Shown here piece by piece: positions 1 through 8,616 of a DNA stretch of 64,000 nt. How positions within the stretch are numbered: position 1 is the first letter of the stretch; the number at the start of each line of letters is the position of its first letter. Source of the DNA: Enemella evansiae (lineage in GTDB: Bacteria; Pseudomonadota; Alphaproteobacteria; Rhodobacterales; Rhodobacteraceae); assembly GCA_017255395.1 (NCBI GenBank), contig JAFKDC010000023.1, forward strand, positions 42,999 through 106,998. Reading direction: 5' to 3'. The position numbers were made by a program, and so were the translations under genes. The notes beneath the pieces were generated by a model, which ran no database searches, was not told where the DNA came from, and was given only the letters and a program-made list of their open reading frames with translations.

Positions 1-1
1 C

Positions 2-631
2 ATGCCGCGCGACCTGCTGCGCAGCATGGCCGAAGAGCCCGAGGTGCGCAGCCCGGAAAGCCTCGACGACCTGCTGAAGGCGATGCGCCCGGAGAAGGGC
101 GACCTGCGCGTCTCTGTGGAGGATGTGCTGCGGCGCGTCGGCGGCCGCTCTTTCCCGGCGGTGATCCTTGTCCCGGCCATCGTTCTGGTCTCTCCGGTCT
201 CGGGGATTCCCGGCACGCCGACGCTGGCCGGGATGATCGTGCTGCTCTGCGCCGTTCAGGCGCTGGTGGGCAAGAAACACCTCTGGCTGCCGGGTTTCCT
301 GCGCCGCCGCAGCGTCAGCGCGGCGCGCATGCTGCGCGCGGTGGAATGGCTGCGCCGTCCCGCCGGCTGGATGGACCGCCACTCGCACAACCGCCTGCGG
401 CTGCTGGTGAGCGGCCCGGCCAAGCCGCTGGCCTATGCGGCGACGGCGCTGGTGGCCGTGTCCTGGCCGCTGCTGGAGCTGCTGCCCTTCGTCACCTCGT
501 TCAGCGCGGGCGCCGTGGCCATGGTGATGTTCGGCCTGATGACCCGCGACGGCGCCTACGCGCTGGCCGGATACGCGCAGGGCGCGCTGGTCTACCTGAT
601 CCTGCTCAGCATCTGGTTCGGGATCTTCTAG
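2..631 (+). CDS. ExoD-family membrane protein (possibly 5' partial)
   Basis: 209 residues, ending in TAG. The central part has the ExoD-type pattern of a short amphipathic N-terminus, a GGRSFPAVILVPAIVLVSP segment followed by a Pro/Gly-rich turn, and further hydrophobic segments in the C-terminal half (about residues 140-160, 165-182 and 190-209), so an inner-membrane location is expected. ExoD was named in rhizobia for an exopolysaccharide/alkali phenotype; its biochemical role is not known. The ATG at base 2 gives a near full-length family member, but no upstream bases are visible, so the true start may lie outside the window. A GC-rich hairpin (641-661) and a dispersed repeat follow the stop codon. 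Confidence 0.75.
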   Translation: MPRDLLRSMAEEPEVRSPESLDDLLKAMRPEKGDLRVSVEDVLRRVGGRSFPAVILVPAIVLVSPVSGIPGTPTLAGMIVLLCAVQALVGKKHLWLPGFLRRRSVSAARMLRAVEWLRRPAGWMDRHSHNRLRLLVSGPAKPLAYAATALVAVSWPLLELLPFVTSFSAGAVAMVMFGLMTRDGAYALAGYAQGALVYLILLSIWFGIF

Positions 632-666
632 ACGTGGTTTCGCCTGCGCGGCGCGCAGGCGACCGG

Positions 667-720
667 CGGGGAGGCTTTGCCTCCCCGGACCCCTCCAGGA
701 TATTTCCGGACAGAAGAAGC
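667..720 (+). repeat. Dispersed 3'-end repeat, copy A
   Basis: A perfect hairpin (GGGGAGGC 668-675, loop TTT, GCCTCCCC 679-686) is followed by a conserved tail reading CCAGGATATTTCCGGACAG then AAGAAGC. It lies just after exoD on the same strand and is one of about ten related copies in the window. It probably doubles as a transcript end between the convergent exoD and dxs. Confidence 0.75.
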
Positions 721-737
721 GCAGGCGGGCGCCTGGG

Positions 738-2663
738 TCAGGCCCGCTTGTCCATGACCTCGACGCCGAGGACCGAGAGCACCCTGGCCTCGATATCCTT
801 CGCGTTCATCCCGGCCACCGCGTACATGTCCGCCGGAGAGGCCTGGTCGATGAAGATGTCGGGCAGCACCATCGAGCGGTACTTCAGCCCGCGGTCGAAG
901 ACCCCCTCGTCGGCCAGAAGCTGTGCGACATGGCTGCCGAAGCCGCCGACGGCGCCCTCTTCGATGGTGATCAATGCGTCGTGATCGCGCGCGAGGCGCA
1001 GGATCAACTCGCGGTCCAGCGGCTTGGCAAAGCGCGCATCGGCCACGGTCGGGGATATGCCGCGCGCCTCGAGCGCCTCGCAGGCGGTCAGCACCTCGCC
1101 CAGCCGGGTGCCGAAGCTGAGGATCGCCACCCCCTTGCCCTCCCGGATCATCCGGCCCCTGCCGATCTCGAGCACTTCGCCCCGCTCAGGCATTTCGACG
1201 CCGCGCCCCTCGCCACGCGGATAGCGGAAGGCGATGGGGCCCTCGTCATGGGCGGCGGCGGTGGCCACCATGTGCTTCAGCTCCGCCTCGTCGGCGGCGG
1301 CCATGACCACGAAGCCCGGCAGGTTGGCCAGATAGGCCACGTCGAAGGATCCCGCATGCGTGGCGCCATCGGCCCCGACCAGCCCGGCGCGGTCGATGGC
1401 GAAGCGCACCGGCAGGCGCTGGATCGCCACGTCATGCACGACCTGATCGTAGCCGCGCTGCAGGAAGGTCGAATACATCGCGCAGAAGGGCCGCATCCCC
1501 CCCGCCGCGAGGCCGGCGGAAAAGGTCACCCCGTGCTGTTCCGCGATGCCCACGTCGAAGCAGCGCGAGGGGTAGCGCTCGGCAAAGAGGTCGAGCCCGG
1601 TGCCGTCCGGCATCGCCGCTGTCACGGCACAGATGCGGCTGTCTTCGGCGGCCTGCTGCATCAGCGCCTCGGCGAAGACCCTGGTATAGGCGGGCGCGTT
1701 GGACTTCGCCTTCTTCTGCTGGCCGGTGACCACGTCGAACTTGCCGCGCGCATGGCCCTTGTCGGGCGCATGTTCGGCCGGGTCGTAGCCCTTGCCCTTC
1801 TTGGTGATGCAATGGATCAGGATCGGCCCGGTCGCGCGCTGGCGCACCGTGCGCAGCACCGGCAGCAGCTGATGCAGGTCGTGCCCGTCCAGCGGCCCGA
1901 GGTAGGAAAAGCCCAGCTCTTCGAAAAGCGTGCCGCCCACGGCCATGCCTTTCAGCATCTCCTTGGCGCGCTTGGCGCCCTCGCGGAAAGGCGGCGGCAG
2001 GAAGCTGGCGGCGCCCTTCACGGCGGCCTTCAGGTCCTGGAACGGGGCCTCGGCGTAGAGCCGCGAGAGGTAGGACGATAGCGCGCCAGTGGGCGGCGCG
2101 ATGGACATCTCGTTGTCGTTGAGGATCACGATCAGCCGCTTGCCCAGATGACCTGCGTTGTTGAGCGCCTCGAAGGCCATGCCCGCGCTCATGGCGCCGT
2201 CGCCGATAACCGCGATGGCATCGCCATGGCCGGTGTCGCAGGCGCCGCCCAGATCGCGGGCCACGGCGAACCCCAGCGCGGCAGAGATCGAGGTCGAGGA
2301 ATGCGCCGCGCCGAAGGGATCGTAGGGCGACTCGGACCGCTTGGTGAAGCCCGACAACCCGTCCTTCTGGCGCAACGTCGACATCCTGTCACGGCGCCCG
2401 GTCAGGATCTTGTGCGGGTAACACTGGTGGCTGACGTCCCAGATGATCTTGTCGCGCGGCGCGTCGAAGACCGCGTGCAGCGCCACCGTCAGTTCGACCA
2501 CGCCGAGGCCGGCGCCCAGATGGCCGCCGGTCTCGGACACGGCAGAGATCGTCTCGGCCCGCAATTCGCCGGCCAGACGCTCCAGCTCTGCATCGCTGAA
2601 TTGCGACAGGTCGGACGGGTTGTGAACCCGGTCCAGAAGCGGCGTCGAGGGTCTGTCGGACAT
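738..2663 (-). CDS. dxs: 1-deoxy-D-xylulose-5-phosphate synthase
   Basis: 641 residues, the normal length for DXS. The enzyme condenses pyruvate and glyceraldehyde-3-phosphate to DXP, the first step of the MEP isoprenoid pathway, using thiamine diphosphate. Visible features include the ThDP/Mg signature GDGAMSAG leading to LNDNEMSI, the N-terminal [16 protein letters not shown] segment, and the transketolase C-terminal half with [19 protein letters not shown]. The ATG follows a GGAGGACCC ribosome-binding site. Only 14 bases separate it from ispA, so the two are almost certainly co-transcribed with xseB and the deacetylase-like gene upstream. Confidence 0.97.
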   Translation of the reverse strand: MSDRPSTPLLDRVHNPSDLSQFSDAELERLAGELRAETISAVSETGGHLGAGLGVVELTVALHAVFDAPRDKIIWDVSHQCYPHKILTGRRDRMSTLRQKDGLSGFTKRSESPYDPFGAAHSSTSISAALGFAVARDLGGACDTGHGDAIAVIGDGAMSAGMAFEALNNAGHLGKRLIVILNDNEMSIAPPTGALSSYLSRLYAEAPFQDLKAAVKGAASFLPPPFREGAKRAKEMLKGMAVGGTLFEELGFSYLGPLDGHDLHQLLPVLRTVRQRATGPILIHCITKKGKGYDPAEHAPDKGHARGKFDVVTGQQKKAKSNAPAYTRVFAEALMQQAAEDSRICAVTAAMPDGTGLDLFAERYPSRCFDVGIAEQHGVTFSAGLAAGGMRPFCAMYSTFLQRGYDQVVHDVAIQRLPVRFAIDRAGLVGADGATHAGSFDVAYLANLPGFVVMAAADEAELKHMVATAAAHDEGPIAFRYPRGEGRGVEMPERGEVLEIGRGRMIREGKGVAILSFGTRLGEVLTACEALEARGISPTVADARFAKPLDRELILRLARDHDALITIEEGAVGGFGSHVAQLLADEGVFDRGLKYRSMVLPDIFIDQASPADMYAVAGMNAKDIEARVLSVLGVEVMDKRA

Positions 2664-2677
2664 GGGTCCTCCGCGGG

Positions 2678-3610
2678 TCAGTTCCGGCGCGAGATAACGA
2701 AGCGCGCAGCCTGTCGCAAGGTCTCGGCCTTTTCTCCGTAAACAGATAGGGCATCGCAGGCCTCTGCCACAAGATCCGAGGCGCGGCGTTTCGCCCCGTC
2801 CACACCGAGGTGCGAGACGAAGGTCGCCTTGCCACGCCCGGCGTCCTTGCGCACCGCCTTGCCGACCGCCTGAACATCGCCCTCCACGTCCAGCACGTCA
2901 TCGGCAATCTGGAAGGCCAGGCCAAGCCGGTCGCCGTAGTGCCGCAGCGCGCCCTGGTCCTGCCCAGCCATGCAGGCCCCCGCCGAGGCCGCCCAGGAAA
3001 TCAGCGCGCCGGTCTTGCCCGCCTGAAGCGCCGTGATCTCGGCCAGCGACAGCGCCCTGTCGCTGCTTTCGGCGGCAATGTCGCGCATCTGCCCGCCGAC
3101 CATGCCCCGGACCCCCGCCGCATCGGCAAGGCTGCGGGCCAGATGGATGCGCTGCTCGGCGGGACAGACGGCCTGCAACACCAGCTCGAAGGCCAGCGCC
3201 TGCAAGCCGTCACCCGCCAGCACCGCGATGGTCTCGTCCCACTGACAGTGGACCGTGGGCTTCCCGCGCCGCAGGTCGTCGTCGTCCATGCAGGGCAGGT
3301 CGTCATGCACAAGGCTGTAGCTGTGCAGCGCCTCGATGGCGGCGGCGGCAGGCGCGGCATGGGTGCGTGCGATGCCGAACAGCAGCGCGCTCTCGATCAC
3401 CAGGAAGGCGCGCAGCCCCTTACCGCCCTGCACCGCGTACAGCATGGCGCGCGCCACCTCGGATTCGGTCTCGTGCAGCGCCATGGCCACATGGGCATGC
3501 GCAAGATCCGCGTCCAGCTGCAGGGCCTCGTCGAAAGAGGCCTCGCGGGCCTCCATCTCTTCCAGCCGCCCCACCAGGAACTCCGGCAGGGGCGCGTAGC
3601 TGCCGACCAC
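2678..3610 (-). CDS. ispA: Short-chain polyprenyl diphosphate synthase (farnesyl/geranylgeranyl type)
   Basis: 310 residues. It condenses IPP with allylic diphosphates to make FPP or GGPP. The first aspartate-rich motif is [17 protein letters not shown] and the second is DDVLD (in [13 protein letters not shown]), both needed for Mg-diphosphate binding. The start is a GTG placed directly after the xseB stop codon (TAG/GTG) with GAGGGG about 8 bases upstream, so translation is probably coupled to xseB. The gene is followed 14 bases later by dxs, which supplies its precursor pathway. Product chain length cannot be settled from sequence alone. Confidence 0.93.
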   Translation of the reverse strand: MVGSYAPLPEFLVGRLEEMEAREASFDEALQLDADLAHAHVAMALHETESEVARAMLYAVQGGKGLRAFLVIESALLFGIARTHAAPAAAAIEALHSYSLVHDDLPCMDDDDLRRGKPTVHCQWDETIAVLAGDGLQALAFELVLQAVCPAEQRIHLARSLADAAGVRGMVGGQMRDIAAESSDRALSLAEITALQAGKTGALISWAASAGACMAGQDQGALRHYGDRLGLAFQIADDVLDVEGDVQAVGKAVRKDAGRGKATFVSHLGVDGAKRRASDLVAEACDALSVYGEKAETLRQAARFVISRRN

Positions 3611-3865
3611 CTAGAGCCCCTCGACCGCTTGCGTGCCCTTGGGATTGCCCTCGCCGTCCAGCGTGATGGCGGCGACCTTCTCCTCGGCCTCGCTCAGCTT
3701 CTGGTCGCAGCGTTGCTTCAGCCGCGCGCCGCGCTCGTAGAGGCGGATGGACTCCTCCAGCGCCACGTCGCCGCGTTCCAGCTGGCCGACCACGCGCTCA
3801 AGCTCGCCCATGGCCTGCTCAAAGCTCATCTCCGCCACATCGGCGTCCCGGTCTGTCTCGCTCAT
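3611..3865 (-). CDS. xseB: Exodeoxyribonuclease VII small subunit
   Basis: 84 residues, typical for XseB. It forms the non-catalytic small subunit of exonuclease VII, which degrades single-stranded DNA. The conserved pattern is SFEQAMGELERVVGQLERGD followed by ALEESIRLYERG and a coiled-coil-like helix ending KLSEAEEKV. Its ATG overlaps the stop of the deacetylase-like gene by four bases (ATGA), and its stop touches the ispA start. The xseB-ispA-dxs order is widespread in proteobacteria. Confidence 0.95.
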   Translation of the reverse strand: MSETDRDADVAEMSFEQAMGELERVVGQLERGDVALEESIRLYERGARLKQRCDQKLSEAEEKVAAITLDGEGNPKGTQAVEGL

Positions 3866-4785
3866 GCGGCGGCCTCCATCAGTATCTCGACATGTGCCCG
3901 CGCCGAGGCGGACAGGGCAGCCAGATCATACCCGCCCTCCAAAGTCGAGACCACCCGCCCGCCGCAGACATCCGCGGCGACATCGCAGATCGCCCGCGTG
4001 ATCCAGCGGAAGTCGTCAAGCGCCCAGTTCAGACTGGCCAGCGGATCGTCCTGATGCGCGTCGAACCCCGCCGAGACGACAATCAGCTCGGGGCGCCAGG
4101 CGCGCAGCCGCGACAGGGCGGGTTCCCAGGCGGTGCGCATCTCGGCGCCGCCGCTTTCGGGCGCCAGCGGCAGGTTCAGCACGGTGTCATGGGCGCCCCG
4201 CTCATCCGCCCGCCCGGTCCCGGGCCAGAGCGGCATCTGGTGAGACCCGATGAACAGCGCGCGCGCCTCGTCCCACAGCAGGTCCTGCGTGCCGTTGCCG
4301 TGATGGACGTCGAAATCCAGCACTGCCACGCGCCCCACCCCATGCACATCCAGCGCGTGTTTCGCGGCCAGCGCGGCGGTGCCGAACAGGCAGAAGCCCA
4401 TGGGCGTCTCGGCCTCGGCGTGGTGGCCGGGGGGCCGGGTGGCGCAAAAGGCGTTCCCGACCGCACCTTCCAGCACCATGTCCACCGCCTGCACCGCCGC
4501 GCCCGCCGCCAGCCGCGCCGCCCGCAGGCTTCCCGGAGACATCCATGTATCGGAATCCAGCTGATGCAGCCCCCTATCGGGCACCGCCGCCGCCAGCCGG
4601 TCGAGATAGCGCTGCGGATGCACCCGCAGCAGATCCGCGTCACGCGCCTCGCGCGCCGTCACGCGGCGCAGGTCCAGCCCCTCCAGCGCATGCAGCACAT
4701 GCTCCAGCCGCGCCACCCGCTCGGGGTGCCCCTCCGGCGTGACATGCTCCAGCCCATCTGCATGGGTGATCAGTGCCGTGGCCAT
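3862..4785 (-). CDS. Histone deacetylase-superfamily amidohydrolase
   Basis: 307 residues from the ATG at 4785, chosen because a G-rich SD (AAAGGGGGG) lies just upstream and the family N-terminus (TALITHADGLEHVTPEGHPER) begins there. The fold belongs to the arginase/HDAC zinc amidohydrolases. The catalytic His pair is seen in RPPGHHAE, the zinc ligands in LDFDVHHGNGTQ, and a second metal/substrate region in VSAGFDAHQDDPL. Bacterial members deacetylate acetylpolyamines or acetylated lysine; the substrate here is unknown. It is the first gene of the operon with xseB, ispA and dxs, a linkage also seen in other alphaproteobacteria. Confidence 0.9.
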   Translation of the reverse strand: MATALITHADGLEHVTPEGHPERVARLEHVLHALEGLDLRRVTAREARDADLLRVHPQRYLDRLAAAVPDRGLHQLDSDTWMSPGSLRAARLAAGAAVQAVDMVLEGAVGNAFCATRPPGHHAEAETPMGFCLFGTAALAAKHALDVHGVGRVAVLDFDVHHGNGTQDLLWDEARALFIGSHQMPLWPGTGRADERGAHDTVLNLPLAPESGGAEMRTAWEPALSRLRAWRPELIVVSAGFDAHQDDPLASLNWALDDFRWITRAICDVAADVCGGRVVSTLEGGYDLAALSASARAHVEILMEAAA

Positions 4786-4802
4786 GAAACGCCCCCCTTT
4801 GT

Positions 4803-4828
4803 GCTTCTTCTCTGCAAAAATACTCACC
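4803..4828 (-). repeat. Dispersed 3'-end repeat, copy B (short, diverged)
   Basis: On the minus strand this reads GAGTATTTTTGCAGAGAAG then AAGC, the conserved tail of the repeat family without a strong flanking hairpin. It lies 3' of petR and is read in the same direction. Confidence 0.5.
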
Positions 4829-4872
4829 GGCGCGACGCCCGCCCTTGGCACGGCCCCGCCGGTGGGGCGCCG

Positions 4873-5574
4873 TCAGTCCGGCGCCAGCATGTAGCCCGCG
4901 CCCCGCACCGTCTGCAGGTAGCGCGGCTGCTTCGGATCGCTTTCCAGCTTGCGCCGCAACCGGGTAATCTGCACGTCCACCGCGCGCTCCTGCGCCTGCC
5001 CCTTGTCGCGGCCCAGTTCCTCGACCAGCTTCGACCGGCTCAGCGCCTCGCCCGGCCGGGCCGAGAAGATCCGCATCAGCTGGCTTTCGGTCGCGGTCAG
5101 GCGCACCAGTTCCTCGCCCTGCCACATCTCGCCGCGCTCGATGTCGTAGCGGATCGGCCCCAGCGTCAAAAGCTTCGGCGCCACCTCCACCACCGGCGCC
5201 TCGGGCACCCGGCGCAGGATCGCGTTGATCCGCAGAAGCAGCTCCTTGGGTTCGAAGGGCTTCGACAGGTAGTCGTCCGCCCCGGCCTCCAGCCCGGCGA
5301 TCCGGTCCTCGGTCTCCGACCGGGCGGTCAGCAGCAGGATCGGCATGGTCGAGGTCTCGCGGATCGCCCGTGTCAGGCTGATCCCGTCCTCGCCCGGCAT
5401 CATCACGTCCAGCACCACCAGATCGAAATCCAGCCCCGCCAGCAGCCGCCGCGCATGGGCCGCATCACGCGCCGCGCTGACAAGGAATCCGTGCCGGATC
5501 AGGAACTTCTGCAACAGCCCCCGAATGCGCTCATCGTCGTCCACGATCAGCAGGTGCGCGTCAAACTCGCTCAT
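4873..5574 (-). CDS. petR: PetR-type OmpR-family response regulator
   Basis: 233 residues. The receiver domain is at about 1-120 (acidic pocket DDDE, phospho-acceptor Asp in LVVLDVMMPGEDG, Lys in YLSKPFEP). The C-terminal winged helix at about 140-230 contains ERAVDVQITRLRRKLESD and TVRGAGYML. It matches PetR, the regulator encoded with petP near the cytochrome bc1 genes in Rhodobacter. No cognate histidine kinase is adjacent. The ATG overlaps the petP stop by four bases, giving a coupled petP-petR unit transcribed away from ilvE. Confidence 0.88.
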   Translation of the reverse strand: MSEFDAHLLIVDDDERIRGLLQKFLIRHGFLVSAARDAAHARRLLAGLDFDLVVLDVMMPGEDGISLTRAIRETSTMPILLLTARSETEDRIAGLEAGADDYLSKPFEPKELLLRINAILRRVPEAPVVEVAPKLLTLGPIRYDIERGEMWQGEELVRLTATESQLMRIFSARPGEALSRSKLVEELGRDKGQAQERAVDVQITRLRRKLESDPKQPRYLQTVRGAGYMLAPD

Positions 5575-6074
5575 TCCCGGCCCTCCCTGAGTGCGTGATA
5601 CTGGCGTCGCATCTCGGGGTCCATCATCTCTTCCAGCACCCGGCGGAAGCCCGCGACGGCCTCGGGCCCCGCCTCGCGGAAAGCCGTGCGCATCCGCACC
5701 CGCTGCGCATCCGCAAGCTGGCGCTCCAGCGCATCGCCCGCGGTGGTCAGGTACAAATGCCGCTCGCGCTTGTCGACACGGCCGACCCGGCTTTCCACCA
5801 GCCCGTCGCCGATCAGTGTCCGCAGCACGCGGTTCAGCGATTGCTTGGTCACCCCGAGGATGGCCAGCAGGTTGTTGACGGTCGTTCCGGGCGCCGAGTG
5901 GATGAAATGCAGCGCCCGGTGATGGGCGCGGCCATAGCTGAGCTCGTCCAGAATACGGTCCGGATCGGCGGTGAAGCCGCGATAGGCGAAGAACATCGCC
6001 TCCGCCCCCTGCCTCAGCTGCTCGTCGGTGAGATAAAGAAGCGTCTCGCCCTGAATGCGTCGTGTCTCTGCCAC
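5571..6074 (-). CDS. petP: PetP-type MarR-family transcriptional regulator
   Basis: 167 residues from a GTG at 6074, chosen because GGAGG lies 4-5 bases upstream. An in-frame TTG further up (6104) lacks a ribosome-binding site. The winged helix-turn-helix is visible as NNLLAILGVTKQSLNRVL followed by the wing VESRVGRVDKRERHLYLT, and the flanking helices form the MarR dimer region. It is encoded immediately upstream of petR, as in Rhodobacter capsulatus petPR, where both are needed for photosynthetic/respiratory growth. Ligand unknown. Confidence 0.87.
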   Translation of the reverse strand: MAETRRIQGETLLYLTDEQLRQGAEAMFFAYRGFTADPDRILDELSYGRAHHRALHFIHSAPGTTVNNLLAILGVTKQSLNRVLRTLIGDGLVESRVGRVDKRERHLYLTTAGDALERQLADAQRVRMRTAFREAGPEAVAGFRRVLEEMMDPEMRRQYHALREGRE

Positions 6075-6126
6075 GCTGCCTCCATCGTCGCTTTGCCGGT
6101 TCAAAGGGCAGTTTACGTCAGCCTTG

Positions 6127-6160
6127 TTGACATTCCAAGCACCAACTGTTAGCGATTCTC
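6127..6160 (+). promoter_or_regulatory. Candidate promoter region for ilvE
   Basis: The AT-richer gap between divergent petP and ilvE contains a perfect TTGACA at 6127-6132. The -10 position 17 bases later is only weakly conserved (TAGCGA). This is a tentative call. Confidence 0.3.
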
Positions 6161-6246
6161 AGATTTGACGCAACTTTATGTCCACTACGGACCAATTGAG
6201 CGCAACAAATGCAAATCGGAACCGCGTGAGCCAAAGGAGATCGAAG

Positions 6247-7119
6247 ATGGCAGAAGGCGCATATGACGACCGCGACGGCAAGATCTGGCTGGACGGCCAG
6301 CTGGTAGACTGGCGGGCCGCGCAGGTTCACGTATTGACCCATGGCCTGCACTACGCCTCTTCGGTCTTCGAGGGCGAACGGGCCTACAACGGCAAGATCT
6401 TCCTGTCGCGCAAGCACTCGGAACGACTGCATTTCTCCGCCAGGTGCCTCGACTTCGAGATCCCCTATACCGTCGACGAGATCGAGGCCGCCAAGCAGGC
6501 CGTTCTGGACGCCAACGGCTTCACCGACGCCTATGTGCGCGCGGTGGCATGGCGCGGCGCGGGCATGGACATGGGCGTCTCTTCGGCGCGTAACCCGGTC
6601 CGGCTGGCGATCGCCGCATGGGGCTGGGGCAACTACTACGGCGACGCCAAGATGAAGGGCGCCAAGCTGGACATCTCGAAGTGGAAGCGCCCCTCGCCCG
6701 AGACCATCCCGGTCCACGCCAAGGCGGCAGGCCTCTACATGATCTGCACGACCTCCAAGCACGCGGCAGAGGCCAAGGGCTGCTCGGACGCGCTCTTCAT
6801 GGATTACCGCGGCCTCGTGGCCGAGGCGACCGGCGCCAATATCTTCTTCGTCAAGGACGGCGAAGTGCACACACCCAAGCCCGACTGCTTCCTCAACGGC
6901 CTGACCCGTCAGACCGTCATCGGCATGCTTCAGGACAAGCAGATCAAGGTGCACGAGCGACACATCGAACCCGGCGAGATGGAAAGCTTCGAACAGTGTT
7001 GGCTGACCGGCACCGCCGCCGAAGTCACCCCGGTGGGCCAGATCGGCGATTACACCTTCGAGGTCGGCGCGCTGACCCGCGACATCTCGGAAAGCTACGA
7101 AAAGCTCGTCCGCAGCTGA
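6247..7119 (+). CDS. ilvE: Branched-chain amino acid aminotransferase
   Basis: 290 residues from the ATG at 6247, preceded by AAAGGAGA. An upstream in-frame ATG at 6178 would add 23 non-conserved residues without a good ribosome-binding site. It is a fold-type IV PLP aminotransferase that transfers amino groups between glutamate and the keto acids of Leu, Ile and Val. Visible motifs are the N-terminal HVLTHGLHYASSVFEGERAY, the PLP lysine region in VPVHAKAAGLY, and the EATGANIFFVKDG segment of the phosphate cup. It is transcribed alone, divergently from petPR, with a hairpin after the stop. Confidence 0.95.
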   Translation: MAEGAYDDRDGKIWLDGQLVDWRAAQVHVLTHGLHYASSVFEGERAYNGKIFLSRKHSERLHFSARCLDFEIPYTVDEIEAAKQAVLDANGFTDAYVRAVAWRGAGMDMGVSSARNPVRLAIAAWGWGNYYGDAKMKGAKLDISKWKRPSPETIPVHAKAAGLYMICTTSKHAAEAKGCSDALFMDYRGLVAEATGANIFFVKDGEVHTPKPDCFLNGLTRQTVIGMLQDKQIKVHERHIEPGEMESFEQCWLTGTAAEVTPVGQIGDYTFEVGALTRDISESYEKLVRS

Positions 7120-7126
7120 GCATAAC

Positions 7127-7160
7127 AAGGGCGGCGCCTCCCCGGCCCCGCCCTTCTTCT
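7127..7160 (+). terminator. Likely ilvE terminator
   Basis: Perfect 8-bp inverted repeat AAGGGCGG (7127-7134) / CCGCCCTT (7148-7155) followed by CTTCT, eight bases after the ilvE stop. The T-tract is imperfect. Confidence 0.55.
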
Positions 7161-7205
7161 GTCCGAAAGTATCCCGGGGATTTTCAAGGGGCAGCGCCCC
7201 TTGAA
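7154..7205 (-). repeat. Dispersed 3'-end repeat, copy C
   Basis: On the minus strand, a perfect 10-bp hairpin (TTCAAGGGGC 7183-7192 / GCCCCTTGAA 7196-7205) is followed by CCGGGATACTTTCGGACAG then AAGAAG. The tail is nearly identical to copy A. It sits downstream of the PAS-domain gene in the direction of its transcription. Confidence 0.75.
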
Positions 7206-7255
7206 GGCCCGCGCGGCCCGAGCGCGAACCGACCTGCGGGCCGCAAGGCGCCCCG

Positions 7256-8506
7256 TCAGATCAGCGACCGCAGCATAGACGTGTTGTTCTGCACGATCGA
7301 GTTCAGCTCGACCACCCGCGCCAGCCGGCTTTCGATCTCGTCCTGACAGCTGTCCAGCTGTTCGACGATGCCGCTCAGCGCCGTTCCGGACCCGGCCAGC
7401 GTCGCGCTCTCGATCTTGCACATCATCCGGGTCGAACTCAGCCCCGTCACATAGCGTTTCATGTCCAGCACCGACCGCGCGAAGCGCTTCGCCTCCTGCT
7501 CGACCTCGCGCAGCGAGTCCGCCGTCTGCCTCAGGAACTGTGCGCGGTGCCGCTCGACCTCTGCGATCTCGTCATCGATCTTCACGGAGGCCGGGTAGAT
7601 CCCGGCCAGGCGGATCTTCTCGTCCCGGAAGACGGCCAGCATCTCGGCCTCGACCGCCGTGGCGAAGCCAAGGAACTGCCCGTTCAGGATGGCATCGCGA
7701 ATACGGGCAAAGACGCAGCTTTCGCCCTCGGCGAATGTCGTGACCCAGGTCGACATCTCTTCCAGCATCTGGCTGTAGTTCACCGAGATCGCGCTGATCG
7801 GACCGCCCGCGTTTTCCAGCCGTGACGCGATCAGGCGCATGTTCAGGGGCACCGTGCGGATCGCCTTGAACGCCTCTTTCATCTCGAGGATTTCGCGCTG
7901 CACCTCGTCGACGGCCTTCGACATTTCCAGAAAGCGGCGTTGCAGGGGATCCATCGGGCGCGCCAGCTGGCGGGCGCGGGCTTCCAGCTCGGTCGCCAGC
8001 GCATGGGCCTGAAAGGCGTGATAGCTGGCAAAGCCCATCCCCGTCACCATGGTGCGCAGCGCCTCGGCGCTGTCCGCCGGTGTCAGGCCCTCTGCCTCGC
8101 GGCGCAGCAGGTCGGCGTAACAGTCGCTGACTTTCGGAAACAGGTCAGAGGTCGGTTTGATCCGGGTCGAGATATAGCCCCCCTCGAAGGGCGCGACCAA
8201 GGCGAAGACCCAGTAGAACCGCCCGCAGGACCGCCGGTTCTTCACATAGGCCCCGGTCGGCTTGCCCGCGCGGATGCGATCCCAAAGCAACTGGAACACA
8301 CCCCGTGGCATGTCGGGGTGGCGGATCACCCTGTGCGGCGCGCCGATCAGCGCATCCCAGTCGAGGCCCGCCACACGCTGAAAGACGGTGTTTCCGGCCC
8401 GTATCACGCCCCGCTCATCGGTCCGTGAATAAAACAGCTCCTGCAATTGGAAGGTGGCCTCGGACGAGCAGACCTCGGCCAGGAACTGGGGATCGTGTTC
8501 AGACAT
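7256..8506 (-). CDS. PAS-domain sensor protein (Aer-like N-terminus)
   Basis: 416 residues from the ATG at 8506, preceded by GGAG; in-frame codons continue upstream but do not look coding. Residues about 20-125 form an Aer-type PAS domain (ERGVIRAGNTVFQRVAG, VIRHPDMPRGVFQLLWDRI, FYWVFALVAPF). The rest is long amphipathic helix with coiled-coil character (about 180-416), somewhat like a methyl-accepting signalling rod. I see no canonical receptor hairpin tip and no transmembrane segment, so it looks cytoplasmic. It may sense redox or oxygen through a flavin, as Aer does, but this is inference. It stands alone between ilvE and the ABC importer. Confidence 0.75.
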   Translation of the reverse strand: MSEHDPQFLAEVCSSEATFQLQELFYSRTDERGVIRAGNTVFQRVAGLDWDALIGAPHRVIRHPDMPRGVFQLLWDRIRAGKPTGAYVKNRRSCGRFYWVFALVAPFEGGYISTRIKPTSDLFPKVSDCYADLLRREAEGLTPADSAEALRTMVTGMGFASYHAFQAHALATELEARARQLARPMDPLQRRFLEMSKAVDEVQREILEMKEAFKAIRTVPLNMRLIASRLENAGGPISAISVNYSQMLEEMSTWVTTFAEGESCVFARIRDAILNGQFLGFATAVEAEMLAVFRDEKIRLAGIYPASVKIDDEIAEVERHRAQFLRQTADSLREVEQEAKRFARSVLDMKRYVTGLSSTRMMCKIESATLAGSGTALSGIVEQLDSCQDEIESRLARVVELNSIVQNNTSMLRSLI

Positions 8507-8556
8507 GAGATACTCCACACCACTCCGGACGGACCCTGCCGCAGATCCCTTTCCAA

Positions 8557-8593
8557 AACGGAAAGGGCCGCGCCGGATCCCTCCGCGCGGCCC
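8557..8593 (-). terminator. Rho-independent terminator of the ABC importer operon
   Basis: On the minus strand, GGGCCGCGC (8593-8585) pairs with GCGCGGCCC (8573-8565), a 9-bp perfect stem followed by TTTCCGTTTT. It lies 24 bases after the stop of the last permease gene. Confidence 0.85.
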
Positions 8594-8616
8594 CTGAAAG
8601 TGCTTCCGATTTGTCT